Of a DNA stretch of 64,000 nucleotides, positions 11,414 to 22,400 are shown piece after piece. Under the pieces are notes generated by a model that saw nothing but the letters and a program-made list of their open reading frames with translations, ran no database searches and had not been told where the DNA came from. The DNA comes from Tetraselmis striata (Eukaryota; Chlorophyta; Chlorodendrophyceae; Chlorodendrales; Chlorodendraceae). The stretch spans positions 124,001-188,000 of the forward strand of contig VCJN01000275.1 of the NCBI GenBank assembly GCA_006384855.1, in the 5' to 3' direction. A program made the translations under genes and the position numbers. How positions within the stretch are numbered: the first letter of the stretch is position 1; each line of letters starts with the position of its first letter.

Positions 11414-12740
11414 CTAAGCCGCAGTGTCAGGCTCACCCGCCCGTGGGCGCTTGAATTGTTCCCAACGCAGTATAACGGTAGCACTGCGCTTGTTGACGGG
11501 CTTGTACCCAGCACTGTGCTTGCGGAAGCGCTCCGGGCTCTGCTTGGGACCGCAAATGAACATAATCATCTCTAGCTCCATTCCCTCAACCCATGGCGTG
11601 CGTGCACAGCGGTACCCTGCCTTTTTGTCGCAGGACCTACACACCCTACGCCGGCAGCGCCCCTTGCTTTTCTTCGCCTCGCTCTTGGAGACGGGGTTAT
11701 TGATCAGGCAGTGCTCATTACGGGGCTGCATGGAGCGAAGGGCTTGATTCTCACCTATCTCCCGCATCAAGATGGAATGGTACATCATCTTGTGCACCAG
11801 CCGGCGGCGAAAGAGATCCGGACTGCAATGCCGCTCCCTATGCTTAAGACGCCGCCAGCACTGTAATGCGTGGATATGGGACATGCCAGCAAGCATTTAA
11901 AAGTCACGCACCCACCAATCGTGTGTGTTTCCACGAATCCTCGAAGCATGCATGGCCTTGGCGCTTTGAGTTGTGCATATTCACAACAGTGAAGTGGCGG
12001 CGGTAGATGTTGTGGACGTCCGGTTGTTCATGGATGAGTTTCCGCACTTCAAACGAGCCGTCGGCTTTAACACGCCGTATGCACGCTGCATAGATTCCCC
12101 CATGTTAAAGGTGCCGGCAATGCCCAGCCACGGCCGCCGCGCCCGCGCGCATCGCCGCCATCGCGCCCGCCAGCGCGCCCACCAGCAGCACTGCTACGGC
12201 CCGCCCCCGCCCGCGGCGCGGACGCGTCGTTGTCTCTGCCGCTGTCGCTGCATGTTGACGCGGTGCTTTTGCCGGAGTCGTCGCTGGCGGTGGGCGATGA
12301 GCTGATGCGGGCCGGTGAGGGGCAAGAATCAACGCCGGGCGCGCGGCCGCGGGCCGCATAGTTAAAAGGCGGCTCGTCCCCGGACAAGGCCCCGCCACCT
12401 TAAGCGGCGCTAGAAGCGCCACCACGGGCCTCACCGCCTAATCCGCCACGCCTACTGGGGCTACGGGGCTGGGCTAGACTGGCATGGGCAGCTCGGCGGG
12501 TATCGCCGCGCAGCTCAATCGCGTCGAATGTGCAAGTGTTATCGTCGCTATCCTCCCATGAATCGCACTACCGCAACCGTACCGGATACCTTGCGGACGA
12601 CGCCAGTGAGCGTGGCGGTGGCCCAGTCCTCACCGAAATTGGCCCTACACCACGCGTGTATATCGTCCTCGTGGAAGGCGGTAGCGGGTGCCACCACCTC
12701 CGCGTCTCTACCCACGTAGGGGTGATATTCTGCTCGCATG
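11414..12740 (-). pseudogene. piggyBac-like transposase remnant
   Basis: Around 12090-11930 the minus strand reads VVNMHNSKRQG, then a WWVRDF segment and HIHALQCW across frames. This resembles the last catalytic region of piggyBac-type DDE transposases, where a VDxHN/LRQG-like stretch is followed by W-T..WW.R.F. At 11896-11414 follow an R/K-rich segment and CRRRVCRSCDKKAGYRCA, like the C-terminal Cys-rich domain of that family. An open frame at 12739-12548 may be an N-terminal domain. The central catalytic region does not fit in the space, so most of the DDE domain is gone. It lies inside the DIRS element, downstream of the truncated recombinase. Assignment is by motif resemblance only. Confidence 0.5.
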
Positions 12741-13160
12741 GCGGGTGGCCGGGATGTGCGGTTTGCACGGTGGGCAAACGGTTGACATGATGCGACATCA
12801 ACCCAATCTGCCGGCGGGTGCCGCGGCGCCGTATGCCCGCGGATCGTTTTACTGTAAATGTTCCCGGGTCGGGGCGAGACCCTAGAGCAAGTATATAGAG
12901 CTGTCTAAGGCATCATGCCACCTAGTCCATAAGTATCTAGCCCATATTAGCCCTCTCTATTGCTAATTAAAGGTCAGATAGGTCACATGTGGCCTCTTGT
13001 ACAAATGAACACTACTATAACACACATGCGGAAGTAGGGATGTGAGGAGTGCGCATCTTTGCAAATCTGTACGTCTGAGGCTGGATCAAATGTTGTTGAC
13101 CATCTTGGAGGATACGGTATGTTATCCGAAGCTGCGTTGCATCACCCCTCCTCAGACTAC
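12741..13160. other. DIRS interior without recognisable coding
   Basis: This interval should hold the catalytic half of the DIRS tyrosine recombinase (Arg, His-x-x-Arg, Tyr), but no such motif is visible in any minus-strand frame. The sequence is AT-richer than its surroundings and full of stops. Confidence 0.45.
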
Positions 13161-13818
13161 CTAGGTTTTAAAAATAGGCATAACCGCTAGTGGAAACAAT
13201 ATGACCGGCTGAGATCGAAGCCCCGCTTGTAAACATTGCGGAATTCGACTAAGTAAGGCAAGTGCTTGGCGTGTGTCAGACTTAACGTGTAGCCCGCGCT
13301 TTGCCACCACCTTTAATAATTTTATGACAGCCGCCTCGGGGCAAGGGTTTGCCAACGACCATCCGCGCGTGACAGCGACCGGTGCTGGCGCCCAGGCCTG
13401 TCACTGATAGCGGCTATTCTAGGTCCTTCCGCGTTGCATGCCGATGTCTTAAGTCACAAATGCAATGCGCAATAAATGTCCGCAGCAGTCCCACCTTTGC
13501 AAGTAGGGGTGACACACCTCTGGCACGGCAAAACCGCTGAAAAAATGGCAAGCACGACGCCTCGTAGGTTTCCTGAGAGGAAGTCCTCAAGCGTTGTGCC
13601 TCCACATAGTCCGCTAACTGTCCTAATCTGGTCCGTTCATCAGCAGCATGACATGCTGTCCCATATGGCAAACTGCAAGATGTGCATATAAACCATTCAG
13701 GCGCACCGGTGTCTCTCCCCCCGCGCATGTCGCGCACAAAGGCCATCCCATAGTCCGCGCAACAAACACAATTCGCGTGTATGTTGCCTGACAGACGAGG
13801 CAGGTCGATGTTCTGCAT
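13161..13818 (-). pseudogene. Tyrosine recombinase, N-terminal core-binding part only (DIRS)
   Basis: From 13650 downward the minus strand encodes LADYVEAQRLRTSSQETYE and FFQRFCRARGV, the helical SAM-like core-binding fold typical of tyrosine recombinases. After a frame break, LLKVVAKRGLHVKSDTRQAL at 13330-13270 resembles the linker into the catalytic domain. The catalytic Arg, His-x-x-Arg and Tyr are not found. In an intact DIRS this enzyme would integrate the circular DNA intermediate. Confidence 0.55.
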
Positions 13819-14024
13819 TCCTGCGGGGCGTTGCCCTCAAACAACACAGCAAGAAAATGAATTGGCACGACGCCCTACTTAGTGGGGCCGCTGAGTGCGG
13901 CACCGGTTGCTCTCGCGACACGAGGTCGGTGCTAGTCCGGCCGCGTGAAACAACCTTGCCTTGCCGGAAACAACCACAACACGGGCCCCAACGAGCAATT
14001 TCAACCACGGTGCACAAAACCACC

Positions 14025-14290
14025 TCAGTCATCAGTACGAACGTGGCCTGCATCGTGGTGGGGGCCGCGTGAAATTGTTCGAGAATCGCTTTGATGATTG
14101 AACGCGAAAGGCGGGTTGCAGTAGTAAACATGCATGTTTCGCCAAGGATGTCGTAGACATCGATCGACTGCCGACCAAACGACCTCGCAGTAAGCGTTCC
14201 GTCCGAGGGGGTCGAAGCATGCATCATGGGGCCCGATCTCGGCCAGAAGGCGCTTGTAGATAGCGGGCAACAACTGACAATCTTCGTCGT
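14025..14290 (-). pseudogene. Adenine-methyltransferase-like domain of the DIRS element
   Basis: The minus strand reads CFDPLGRNAYCEVVW and, about 20 residues later, YYCNPPF. An NPPF/Y-type motif after a D-x-G...N-A segment is typical of N6-adenine methyltransferase domains, which occur between RNase H and recombinase in many DIRS elements. The domain is short and followed by stops. Confidence 0.55.
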
Positions 14291-14690
14291 CAAGCCGCCC
14301 CTTGCTTTAGCCGGGAAAGGCCGTCTGTCATAGCGTTGTGTTTACCCGGAATGTGACGGGGCACTACGTGCAGATTTTACGTCTAGCCCATTTTGTGGTA
14401 CGCGAGCAACAACTTGTTGAGGTGGGGGTACGTCAAACCGCCCGTGTTCACCGCATCGCCGGCCACTTCATTGTCCAGTCGGAACAAGATGCGTTTACCA
14501 CGTAACCGTGCCCCCGATGACCGGTGCAATGTGTCCGGCACTACGTACAATTCCCGCGTTTTCGATGACCCGCCGAAATTCGTACCAGTCAGTTGCTATT
14601 GTGTGAAGCCATAATGCATCCGTTCATTGCGCCACAAGGCGCCGCCTGCAAAACCCGATGCATCCGAAGTAGTGACCTCGGAATCGTGAA
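14290..14690 (-). pseudogene. RNase H domain of the DIRS element
   Basis: In minus-strand frames one can read SDASGFAGGALW near 14670-14630, RILFRLDNEVAGDAVNTGG near 14500, and HIPGKHNAMTDGLSR near 14360-14300. These match the three signature regions of DIRS/LTR-type RNase H: the DAS catalytic start, the DN box with VN-GG, and the terminal PG-x-N...D-x-LSR. Stops and frame changes interrupt it. Confidence 0.62.
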
Positions 14691-14970
14691 ATGGTTGCAG
14701 CGCCCCCGGTACCTCACGTTCATGTCGGGTTTCGTACAACGTTTACAACAATTCCGCATCGTCCGGCAGCAAAGGTAAGAACGATTTGTCCCAGAGCGTA
14801 CTCGGGGCAACATCGTCCTAGAGAAATGGCCGCGCGAGCACCACATCCTAGGGTTGCACATCTCGATAAGAAGCGGCACCGCACATCCGCGCCGTAGCAG
14901 ATCCAATCACCAACGAAGTTCCGCGATGGCATGGTCGCCGATGCGACACAACTCGCCAGGGTCCCACTCA

Positions 14971-16137
14971 TCCGCCGTCGGGCTCGACGTCAGACTGGTG
15001 AGGAGTGTATCTTATGTAGCGTGTAACTCCGTCAAATAGACATGGCCCCGAGGCAAAACGGCGCAACACCACCGCATCTTCCCGACGACAAATGCCAATC
15101 GCCCACGCGGCACCACCGCTCCTGTAACCAACACGAGGTCGTTGACGTGCCGGGCTGCAATAACCCACTCGGCCGCCCACGGCGCGGTGACGGACACCTC
15201 ACCCCGTGCGGAATCGATTTTCACGCCGGTATGTTCCATTCGCGTGCTCGGCCACTCGGTCTTTACGTTCTTCATTGGGAAAGCTAAAATCATGGAGGAC
15301 CAAAAGCACGGAGCAAAACATCATCTCTTGTTGCCACCGCGAGAGCGATCGGCAGACTTTAAGCAAGAAATTGTCGAGGTACGTCCCTGACATGAGAAGC
15401 TTCGGATGGTCGGCCTCATGACTACCCGGGCAACAACTATTCAAGGCCTCTGCGAGAATACATTGCAAATCACTTGCGCCCACATCTGTTGTAAGGCCGG
15501 TGACGACGCGACTCCCATCACGGCGAAGTAACATCGAAAATGTTCGTTGGTCACCGGATGTTTGACCCCATATAGTGGGCGTCGCCGACTTATAAATAGG
15601 CCAGCAATAGAATGCATCCGTGAGGTCGAACTGCGCAATAAACGAATTAAATTGTTGAATGCCCAGGAGAACATTCGGGGGAAGGCCTAACTTGCACGCG
15701 TGCCGCGCGATATTCGGATTATTCACTTTAGACCGAAGGAAATCGAATACGTTCCGAGCTTTTTATGGGTCATGTTTGATAATGCGCGCAATCGCACTAA
15801 CCGTCCAAGACATGTCATGCAATGGTCGTTAATCAACATACTCTTGCTCGTGATGCCGGTCCACCTCGGTACCCTCCGCGGCGCCGCCTTTATGGCCCGA
15901 TCGGTAATTCTTCTCCCCCAGCTTCGGAGGTCGACCGGTCCACTGATGTGCGTGCCCATATTGCGGCGCCTCCTTCAACTCCGCGAGGACGTGTCCCGAT
16001 GCTAGTAAAGCCTCGACGCTGACAAGCATTCCATGCTGACGAATATCGTACACGGAATCCAATCTCACCGGCGGTTGCACTTCATACCGCGCTGCCCACT
16101 CCGACGACGCGTGCGGCGGTACGTTAAGCGCGAGCAT
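14971..16137 (-). pseudogene. Reverse transcriptase of the DIRS element
   Basis: Motif A appears as AQFDLTDAFYCWPI at about 15636-15594. Motif B region HFRCYFAVMGVASSPALQQ at about 15560-15500 is in another frame, and motif C is YLDN at 15381-15370 where the family has YLDD. AFPMKNVKTEW and HTGVKIDS follow in the thumb region (15290-15190). The YLDN substitution removes a catalytic aspartate, and the frame changes confirm decay. Sequence at 16137-15727 reads as the N-terminal part. Confidence 0.65.
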
Positions 16138-16700
16138 GGCCGGCCTGTCAAGTCCCCACGTGCCTAATGCTTATGGGTGACGACAACACCCGGCGTCTTG
16201 AAGCGCCGAACCAATTAAGACGGGGTACTTGAACCAAGTGCCGTGCTTTCTGCTGCGGCATCGGCAAACAATCGCGTTGCGAGTTTGATGCGTCGTGTCC
16301 TCGTGCGATACGGAAGAGTACAATAAAATGTCAATGTCACACAACCCCAACGTCATCGGTAGTTGTACAACAACTAGCCGGTAGTAAGCCGGGCCCGGGG
16401 CCAACCCCGGACGACAACTGTCGCATGCCTGCTCATCCATCGCACCCGCCCGCCGCTAGTGCGGTCACAATCAGGACCGCTAGTGAAGAGGAAGCGGTAG
16501 CGCTTCTCCTCGTCGACGCAGTCGGCGATAATTAACATCAAAGCCGACTCAGAGGGGCTCGGGGAGTCTTCTCTCCGTCATTCCTCGACCGGCGTCACCC
16601 TCGGGTAGCCTGGCATGGCGGGCAAGACGCAATCGGTCTTGAGGCGACCATCATGGGCGTGCTTTGTCCCGCAGCGAAGGCATGGCCTAGTGATGAGCAC
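16138..16700. other. DIRS interior between gag-like region and RT
   Basis: No domain recognised in any minus-strand frame. It probably holds remains of the linker between the first and second reading frames. Confidence 0.35.
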
Positions 16701-18258
16701 ATTAGTTAGTGGGGTGCTTGCGTGCGTGTGTTGGTCGGAGCCACACAGAAGCACGGCTTGCGGGGAGGCTGCGACGGAACCCCTCCCCCCCCCCCCCCCC
16801 CCCCACGACTGCCAACTGGTCCACTGCCTTATTAGCCGCCACCACCGGGTGCAACCGACCTGACCGGCTTAATCCACAGCGCATTGACGTTGCGCCGCAC
16901 GAAAGGGTTGAGCTCCTCATGTAGGACGTTGTGGAAGTGTGGCGCCACACGCGCATCAAAGAGTTACAGTTGACGCGTCACCGCATGCTGCTCAAAAATG
17001 CCCTCCGGCCCGAAAATGGCGTCAGCATGCTGACGGAAATCGTGATCGTGCATGTTGCACAAATAACGATAATCATGTCCCCCGACAACTCTTCGTCCAG
17101 ATGCGCTCGCAGATACGCGTGCCAACGTGGAGCAAACGTGGCGTAGAGCAAACGCAACCGAAGCACGACCCGCGTCACCCTTCGCGACAGCGCGCGCCTA
17201 GCTGAGTGGACGGCGGGTCGAACCGCGCCACGTCGCGCACGCTGATAAGCTGAGCGTGATACGCTAGCATGTTGCGCTGGTATGTCTCGAGCTGATGCTT
17301 GTGACTTGTATTGTTCGAGCAGTTGTAGCCCATCAGTTCCAAAACAAGAGCCGGGCCCTTCTCGCCATGGGTGCGAGCCGTATAGTCGACTTCCATCGGA
17401 TAAGCAGTGTGCAAGAAATGCCATGGCCGAAAACGGGGCGACCCACCGGATCGTCGGTATTGGCCTTAGCACCGAGAGTTTCCAAATGATCCGCGAACGG
17501 TTCGTCCGAGGTATCGTGATCGTCGAGCGGCTACTGCCGGGAGGCGGGCCCACCGTTGTTGAGGTCAGTGACGAACGTCACCTGACGCCCCGGTGCATGG
17601 CGCATTGGACCAAACGGCAACGGAGCTGAGGAATAATTGGTGCTCACAGGTTGGTACCGCCCCCCCCCCCCCCCCTCCACTACGGGTGCGAGACGCTTGC
17701 GGCCAGTCAACGACTGCTCGACGCCCTCCATGCGGGTAGTGATTCCTCGCACCATCTCCATCACAGCCGACAGTGCCGCTCGCTCACGCTCCACTGCGCC
17801 GACACCATGTTCGGTTCACCACGCTCACCGACACCAAACTCCCAATTCGCCAGCTGTGAATCCTTCTTGCTGTTTTTGTTGTTGTCCGGCCGTGGAAGTC
17901 AACGCTCCTCCCGGGGCTGTCGGGATATATTGTGGGTTGCGGAAGAAAGACTCGTGCACCCGGCCGACGCAAAACGGAACTCGGCCCCACTGGCTCGTTG
18001 TCGTCGTTCAACGCCCCGCCGAGTAGAAGACCCCACTCCAGCATGTCGGTGTCGTAGCACACTGAGCACACATTAACGTATATATCCTCCGGCCGTGAGC
18101 ACGAAGTCGTCGAGCATCTGTGCGCATGAACGGACAGCGCAGGTGGCACCGTACTTGCAACGCACCACATCCTCCGAAAAACTAATCTCCATGTGCTCGT
18201 CCGGTGTCTTGGCACAAATACAACAAAATCGTAATTGCTCAGTGAGTTGTCCGGCCAT
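16701..18258 (-). pseudogene. Gag-like first reading frame of the DIRS element
   Basis: The frame opens at 18258 with MAGQLTEQLRFCCICAKTP, a Cys cluster followed by further Cys residues, and continues through several frames. One holds a predicted helical coat-like stretch (LETYQRNMLAYHAQLISVRD, near 17330-17270). A 16-base homopolymer (G in sense) sits at about 17660-17675 and another at about 16789-16804, both disrupting the frame. No enzymatic motif is visible; gag identity is inferred from position at the 5' end of the element. Confidence 0.45.
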
Positions 18259-18334
18259 ACTCGTCCCTAGTTAGAATCCGTAGACCGTGAACCTTGTGGT
18301 TGCCGCAGTGCGGAGCGATACCAGACGGTGTGTG

Positions 18335-19230
18335 GGGGCAACGCTTGCCATCCTCCTGCTGCGGTGCGCCGCACCGAGTCGGCGATAGGCCGTTGCCCGA
18401 AATACGTACCCAAAAACTGTCGAACAACCCCGCACAACGAGTTTGGTCCGTCTAGTTCAACGCCAACAGTTGCTCTCGGACCGAAAAATGTCGTGCCAAC
18501 ATAGTTAGGTCCTTGCCGCCGTCGTCCTTGTCGTTCACGAACATTTCCATGTGCACTTCGACAACGCTTTGCAAACGCCATAACCACTCAATCGCATATA
18601 ATAGTGTCCGTCTTGTCCCTCAAAGCGCCGCTCGGCCACCAACGCTGCTGATGTTCCAAGGTGAGCAGCCCCCTCGGCCTCCATCGGGCGACTCGGGCTG
18701 GGAGCCAAGATGCGGTCGGGAGGGGTGTAAGAGCGATTAGAGGCGAGGCGGTAGTCTTGTCGATGTATGAGCGATTAAAAAAGCCGGATCTCACCTCACT
18801 GGATCTTGCAGTGAGACCCCCTTCTTATTATTTGTAGTGGGATAGCCGAGGTTCCTACGACCCCGCAGCCCACTCCACCCTGACCTAGTGTCGCTTGATC
18901 TTCCTCTTCCGTCGCTCCTGCGGCTATTACCCGTTGGAGGGCGACGCTTCCACAGCTGGCTCAGCTGTCGCAGCAGCTGTCGGTAGGCTTAGACTACTTA
19001 TTAGTTAAACCATTAGTTAAACTATTCAACACGCCGCCTGCTAAGCGGAAACCGCGCGACGCGCGCGGCCGTGCCGCACCTTCCAAAAAGAACACAATTT
19101 CGCCGCCACAGCTCCGAAGTCGGCGCTCGAAATAGACCTTTATTAAACATGGCGATTTCGTTTCGCCGCAGCGCGCATCGTAAGTAAGGGTAGACAACCC
19201 GACAGTAACAAAGAAGAAGAAGCTCAGTTG
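18335..19230 (-). repeat. Right inverted terminal repeat of the DIRS-type element
   Basis: Reverse complement of 9615-10685 with obvious divergence and small indels. It lacks the 240-bp insertion present in the left copy, so it records the pre-insertion state. Confidence 0.82.
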
Positions 19231-19424
19231 CCCGTGCGATAGATACACCGCCTGCATTACTCCGCTGACACCAATAGCGCCACAGCAGGGGCGCAGGCGA
19301 GCAGGTGGAAACTCACTGTTATTGAAGGGGGCGTCTCTCCGCCCGCCGAGCGCATCAGGCGCCGCAGGCATATATTGCCTGTGAACATATTCGGCCGGCC
19401 GCCGCAGGCGGCGGCGCCGGCGCG

Positions 19425-22400
19425 ATGGAGACCCTGACGCACGCCACGCGGCTGCAGCAGAAGGTATTGTCCTGGGACTACTTCCAACTGTATCGGTTCA
19501 GCGGGGAGGACCGCCCCGCCACGGCAGCGGAGCTGCCGGAGGTGCCGGAGACATTCGGGTCGGTGGAGGTGCGTGATGGGGGCGTCCATCCCGGAGCTGC
19601 TTTCGTTTGATGATGCTGAAATTACGGGCTGCCGAGCTGCGAGGTGCACCCGACTCGCTGATGCCGCGCTGGGCGCAGGAGTACCTGGACACCTTCACGC
19701 CGCTGGTGCTGGAGGAATGCGCCGCGCAGGCGCTCCGGGAGGAGGAGGGCGAGAAGGGGATGGCCACGCAGGCGGTGGTGGCCAGCAGCGAGCAGGTGCG
19801 GGAATGCTGGGAGACTGCGCGGAGAGAAGGGTGGGAGTGTAGGGCAACCGGCGGAGGTGTGGGCGTGGATGGCTGGGAGGCACACGGGCCTGACTCTGCG
19901 GGTGCTGTCTGTCGCGCCAGACGGGTGCCTTCCTGTCAGCACGGTTGCTGATGGCGGCGGAGAACAGCTCCAACTACGTCGACAACGACCTCATCATCCT
20001 CAGCAAGGACGACCCCGACATGGGCTGGGACTCAGTGCGCCCCGAGTTCCACTGCCTCGGGGTGGTGAGTCGCCTGTGCGCATCTCTGCATCACGCTGTT
20101 CGTGCTTGCGTGATGAGGCGCGCGTGAGTCGCAGGGTCTATTCCCGCAGGTGGAGGGCTCCGAGGGCACCGGCATCGTGCGGGTGAAGTTCTACCTGAGC
20201 AATGAGTCCCAGCAGGGCAACCCGCATGGCCTGGCAAGGTGCGCGCCCTGGCCCTCAGAGCATCTCCACACCGGGACTGCACAGGTGACTGCGCGCCCGT
20301 GCTGATGGAGCCGGCGGCGGCCTGCGCAGGGTGCGCGGCATGCACAGCCGGATAGAGACGCCCCAGAGCTGCTGGTTCATGAAGAAGCTGGCCAACCTGG
20401 CGACCATCACGCGCGAGTGGGTCGCGCTGCAGAGCATCCGCAAGCTGCCATTCCTGCAGGACCTGCTCACGGCCAAGCAGGGCCGCAAGAACGCACACTC
20501 GCTCATGATCCCCACCGACATGGAGGCCGAAATGCAGAAGACATACAACGAGAGCCAGGTCCCCCCCCCCCCCCCCCCCATCCCTTCCCCTCCCCTTCAT
20601 GGCATGCATACCGACCTGCTCAACCTGACGCCCCTTATTGGTCTGGCCCGCAAGATGGCCGCCATCCGCAGCGGGCTGGACGGCTCCGCCATCAATCTGG
20701 TGCAGGGCCCGCCCGGGACGGGGAAGACCAAGACCATCCTGGGTATCCTCTCCATCATCATGCACTCTGTGCCGCCAGACGCCATGGACATGTTCAGCCA
20801 GGTCCCGGGCCCAGGCGCCCGCCACAAGCCCCACCACTACCCACGCGGCTCCTTGCCCCCCCCCCCCCCCCCCATCCAAGCTTACTATCACTCCCTCTCC
20901 TTCACGCTCTTCATCCCACCCCTCCTAGAGATTAAACGTAACAAACACTGACTACATCGATACCCCCCCCCCCCCCCCCCGTCCCCCCGCTCCCAGATGT
21001 CTCACACCGCAGCCACGGTGGAGCCGCAGGAGGCCAACCGGTTGTGGCTCAAGCTCTCCAGCTACGTGGTGCGCCGCCACGACAATGCCCCCCCCCCCCC
21101 CCCCTCCCCCTCCGACTGTGGTAGTGCGAGAGAGCGCAGTTAGCCCCCGCGGCGTCCTGACCCGGCTGCCGCTGGCCCTGCAGTTTGGGCCGCCCAACCC
21201 GCGGGACGCCCACCCCCGCCTGGCGGACTTCGCGTTCGAGGGTGCTCCCAATGGGGACACCTCCTTCGGGCTGGACGCCATTGCGGTGCCGCGCAAGGTG
21301 GGGCAGCAGGTGGTGCGCAAGAACCACGTGCTGGTGTGTGCGCCCTCCAACAGGTGCCCCCCTCCCCCCCCCCCCCTCTCCCTCCTTCCCTGAGGCCATA
21401 TTGGGCGATAGGGAGAAGTCATGGTACCTGAGCACTGTGACAGGGAGCGCGGCGTTAATTGCGGGGCAATTATTGGCCTTGTGGTGGTCCATCCCGCCCT
21501 CCCGTGGTATGCTGTCTTACCTGCCAATCCGTTCTGCCCACCGCGGGGGAGAAAGGCGGTGCGGGGGGGGGGGGGGGGGGATGTGTAGGAAACATCCGTC
21601 GCCTGCAGCGCTGTTGTGTCAGTCATCTGACTCCACCGTAAAGACACCGCAACCATAAAGACACCGTCTAGACACCGTAAAGACACATTGGGTGTGCACA
21701 CGATGATTGCTTTGACCTCCCTTAGAGTAAGAGAAGCAATAAGTTCTTCAGCAATTTCTCCGAATACAGCACGATATTTCGGAGAAATCGCTGAAGAATT
21801 TATTGTTTTTAGGTCCCGCAAAGTCGATGCAATGGTCCGAGGATGCCGGCACCATCCTTTCGTCCTTCTTTCTTTGGCGTTTGTACCGCCGTTTTCGCCG
21901 CCTTGTCATGCGCCTACTGACAGCGGGGTGTCCGTGCCGACGCAGCGCTCTGGACGAGATTGTACTGCGCGTGATGAACACGGGGCTGATGGACAAGGAC
22001 GGCCGCATGTACACCCCCAGCATCGTTCGCGTGGGCGTGAACATCCACCACTCCGTGTCCAGCGTGGGCCTGGACGCGCTGGTGTCGCACCGCCTGGTGA
22101 GCCCCATCTTCCCCCCTGCCCCTTTGAGTCCCTCCTGGGCACCCCTGCGGCGACTGATTGCGCGTGTGCCATCTGGCTGCGCCGCAGAGCGCCACCGGCA
22201 AGAGCGGCGGCGTGAAGAGCCGTACCGAGATGGACCGCATGCGGCTGGCCATCCTGGACGAGGCGGACATCGTGGCCTCCACGCTCGCGTTCAGTGGCAG
22301 CGGCATCTTTGCGCGCATGCGCCGCGCGTTCGACGTGGTGGTCATCGACGAGGCGGCGCAGGCGGTGGAGCCCTCCACCTTCATCCCGCTTGTCAACGGC

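Larger units (their letters stand above)
9615..19230 (-). mobile_element. DIRS-type retroelement with long inverted terminal repeats, decayed
   Basis: Two diverged inverted repeats of about 1 kb (9615-10685 and 18335-19230) enclose, in minus orientation, a gag-like region, a reverse transcriptase of DIRS type, an RNase H with HIPGKHN...DGLSR ending, an adenine-methyltransferase-like segment and the N-terminal part of a tyrosine recombinase. RT, RNase H, methyltransferase and tyrosine recombinase in this order, with inverted terminal repeats, is the known architecture of DIRS1-like elements. Every module is frameshifted and the recombinase catalytic half is missing, so this copy is dead. Outer ends are approximate because the repeats are diverged. 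Confidence 0.78.

Noticed and set aside
20331..20951. Reading through the C run as coding in the helicase (proline stretch after YNESQ)
   Set aside because: Splicing 20559-20654 joins YNESQ directly to MAAIRSGLDG, which matches the family, keeps phase and removes the proline run.
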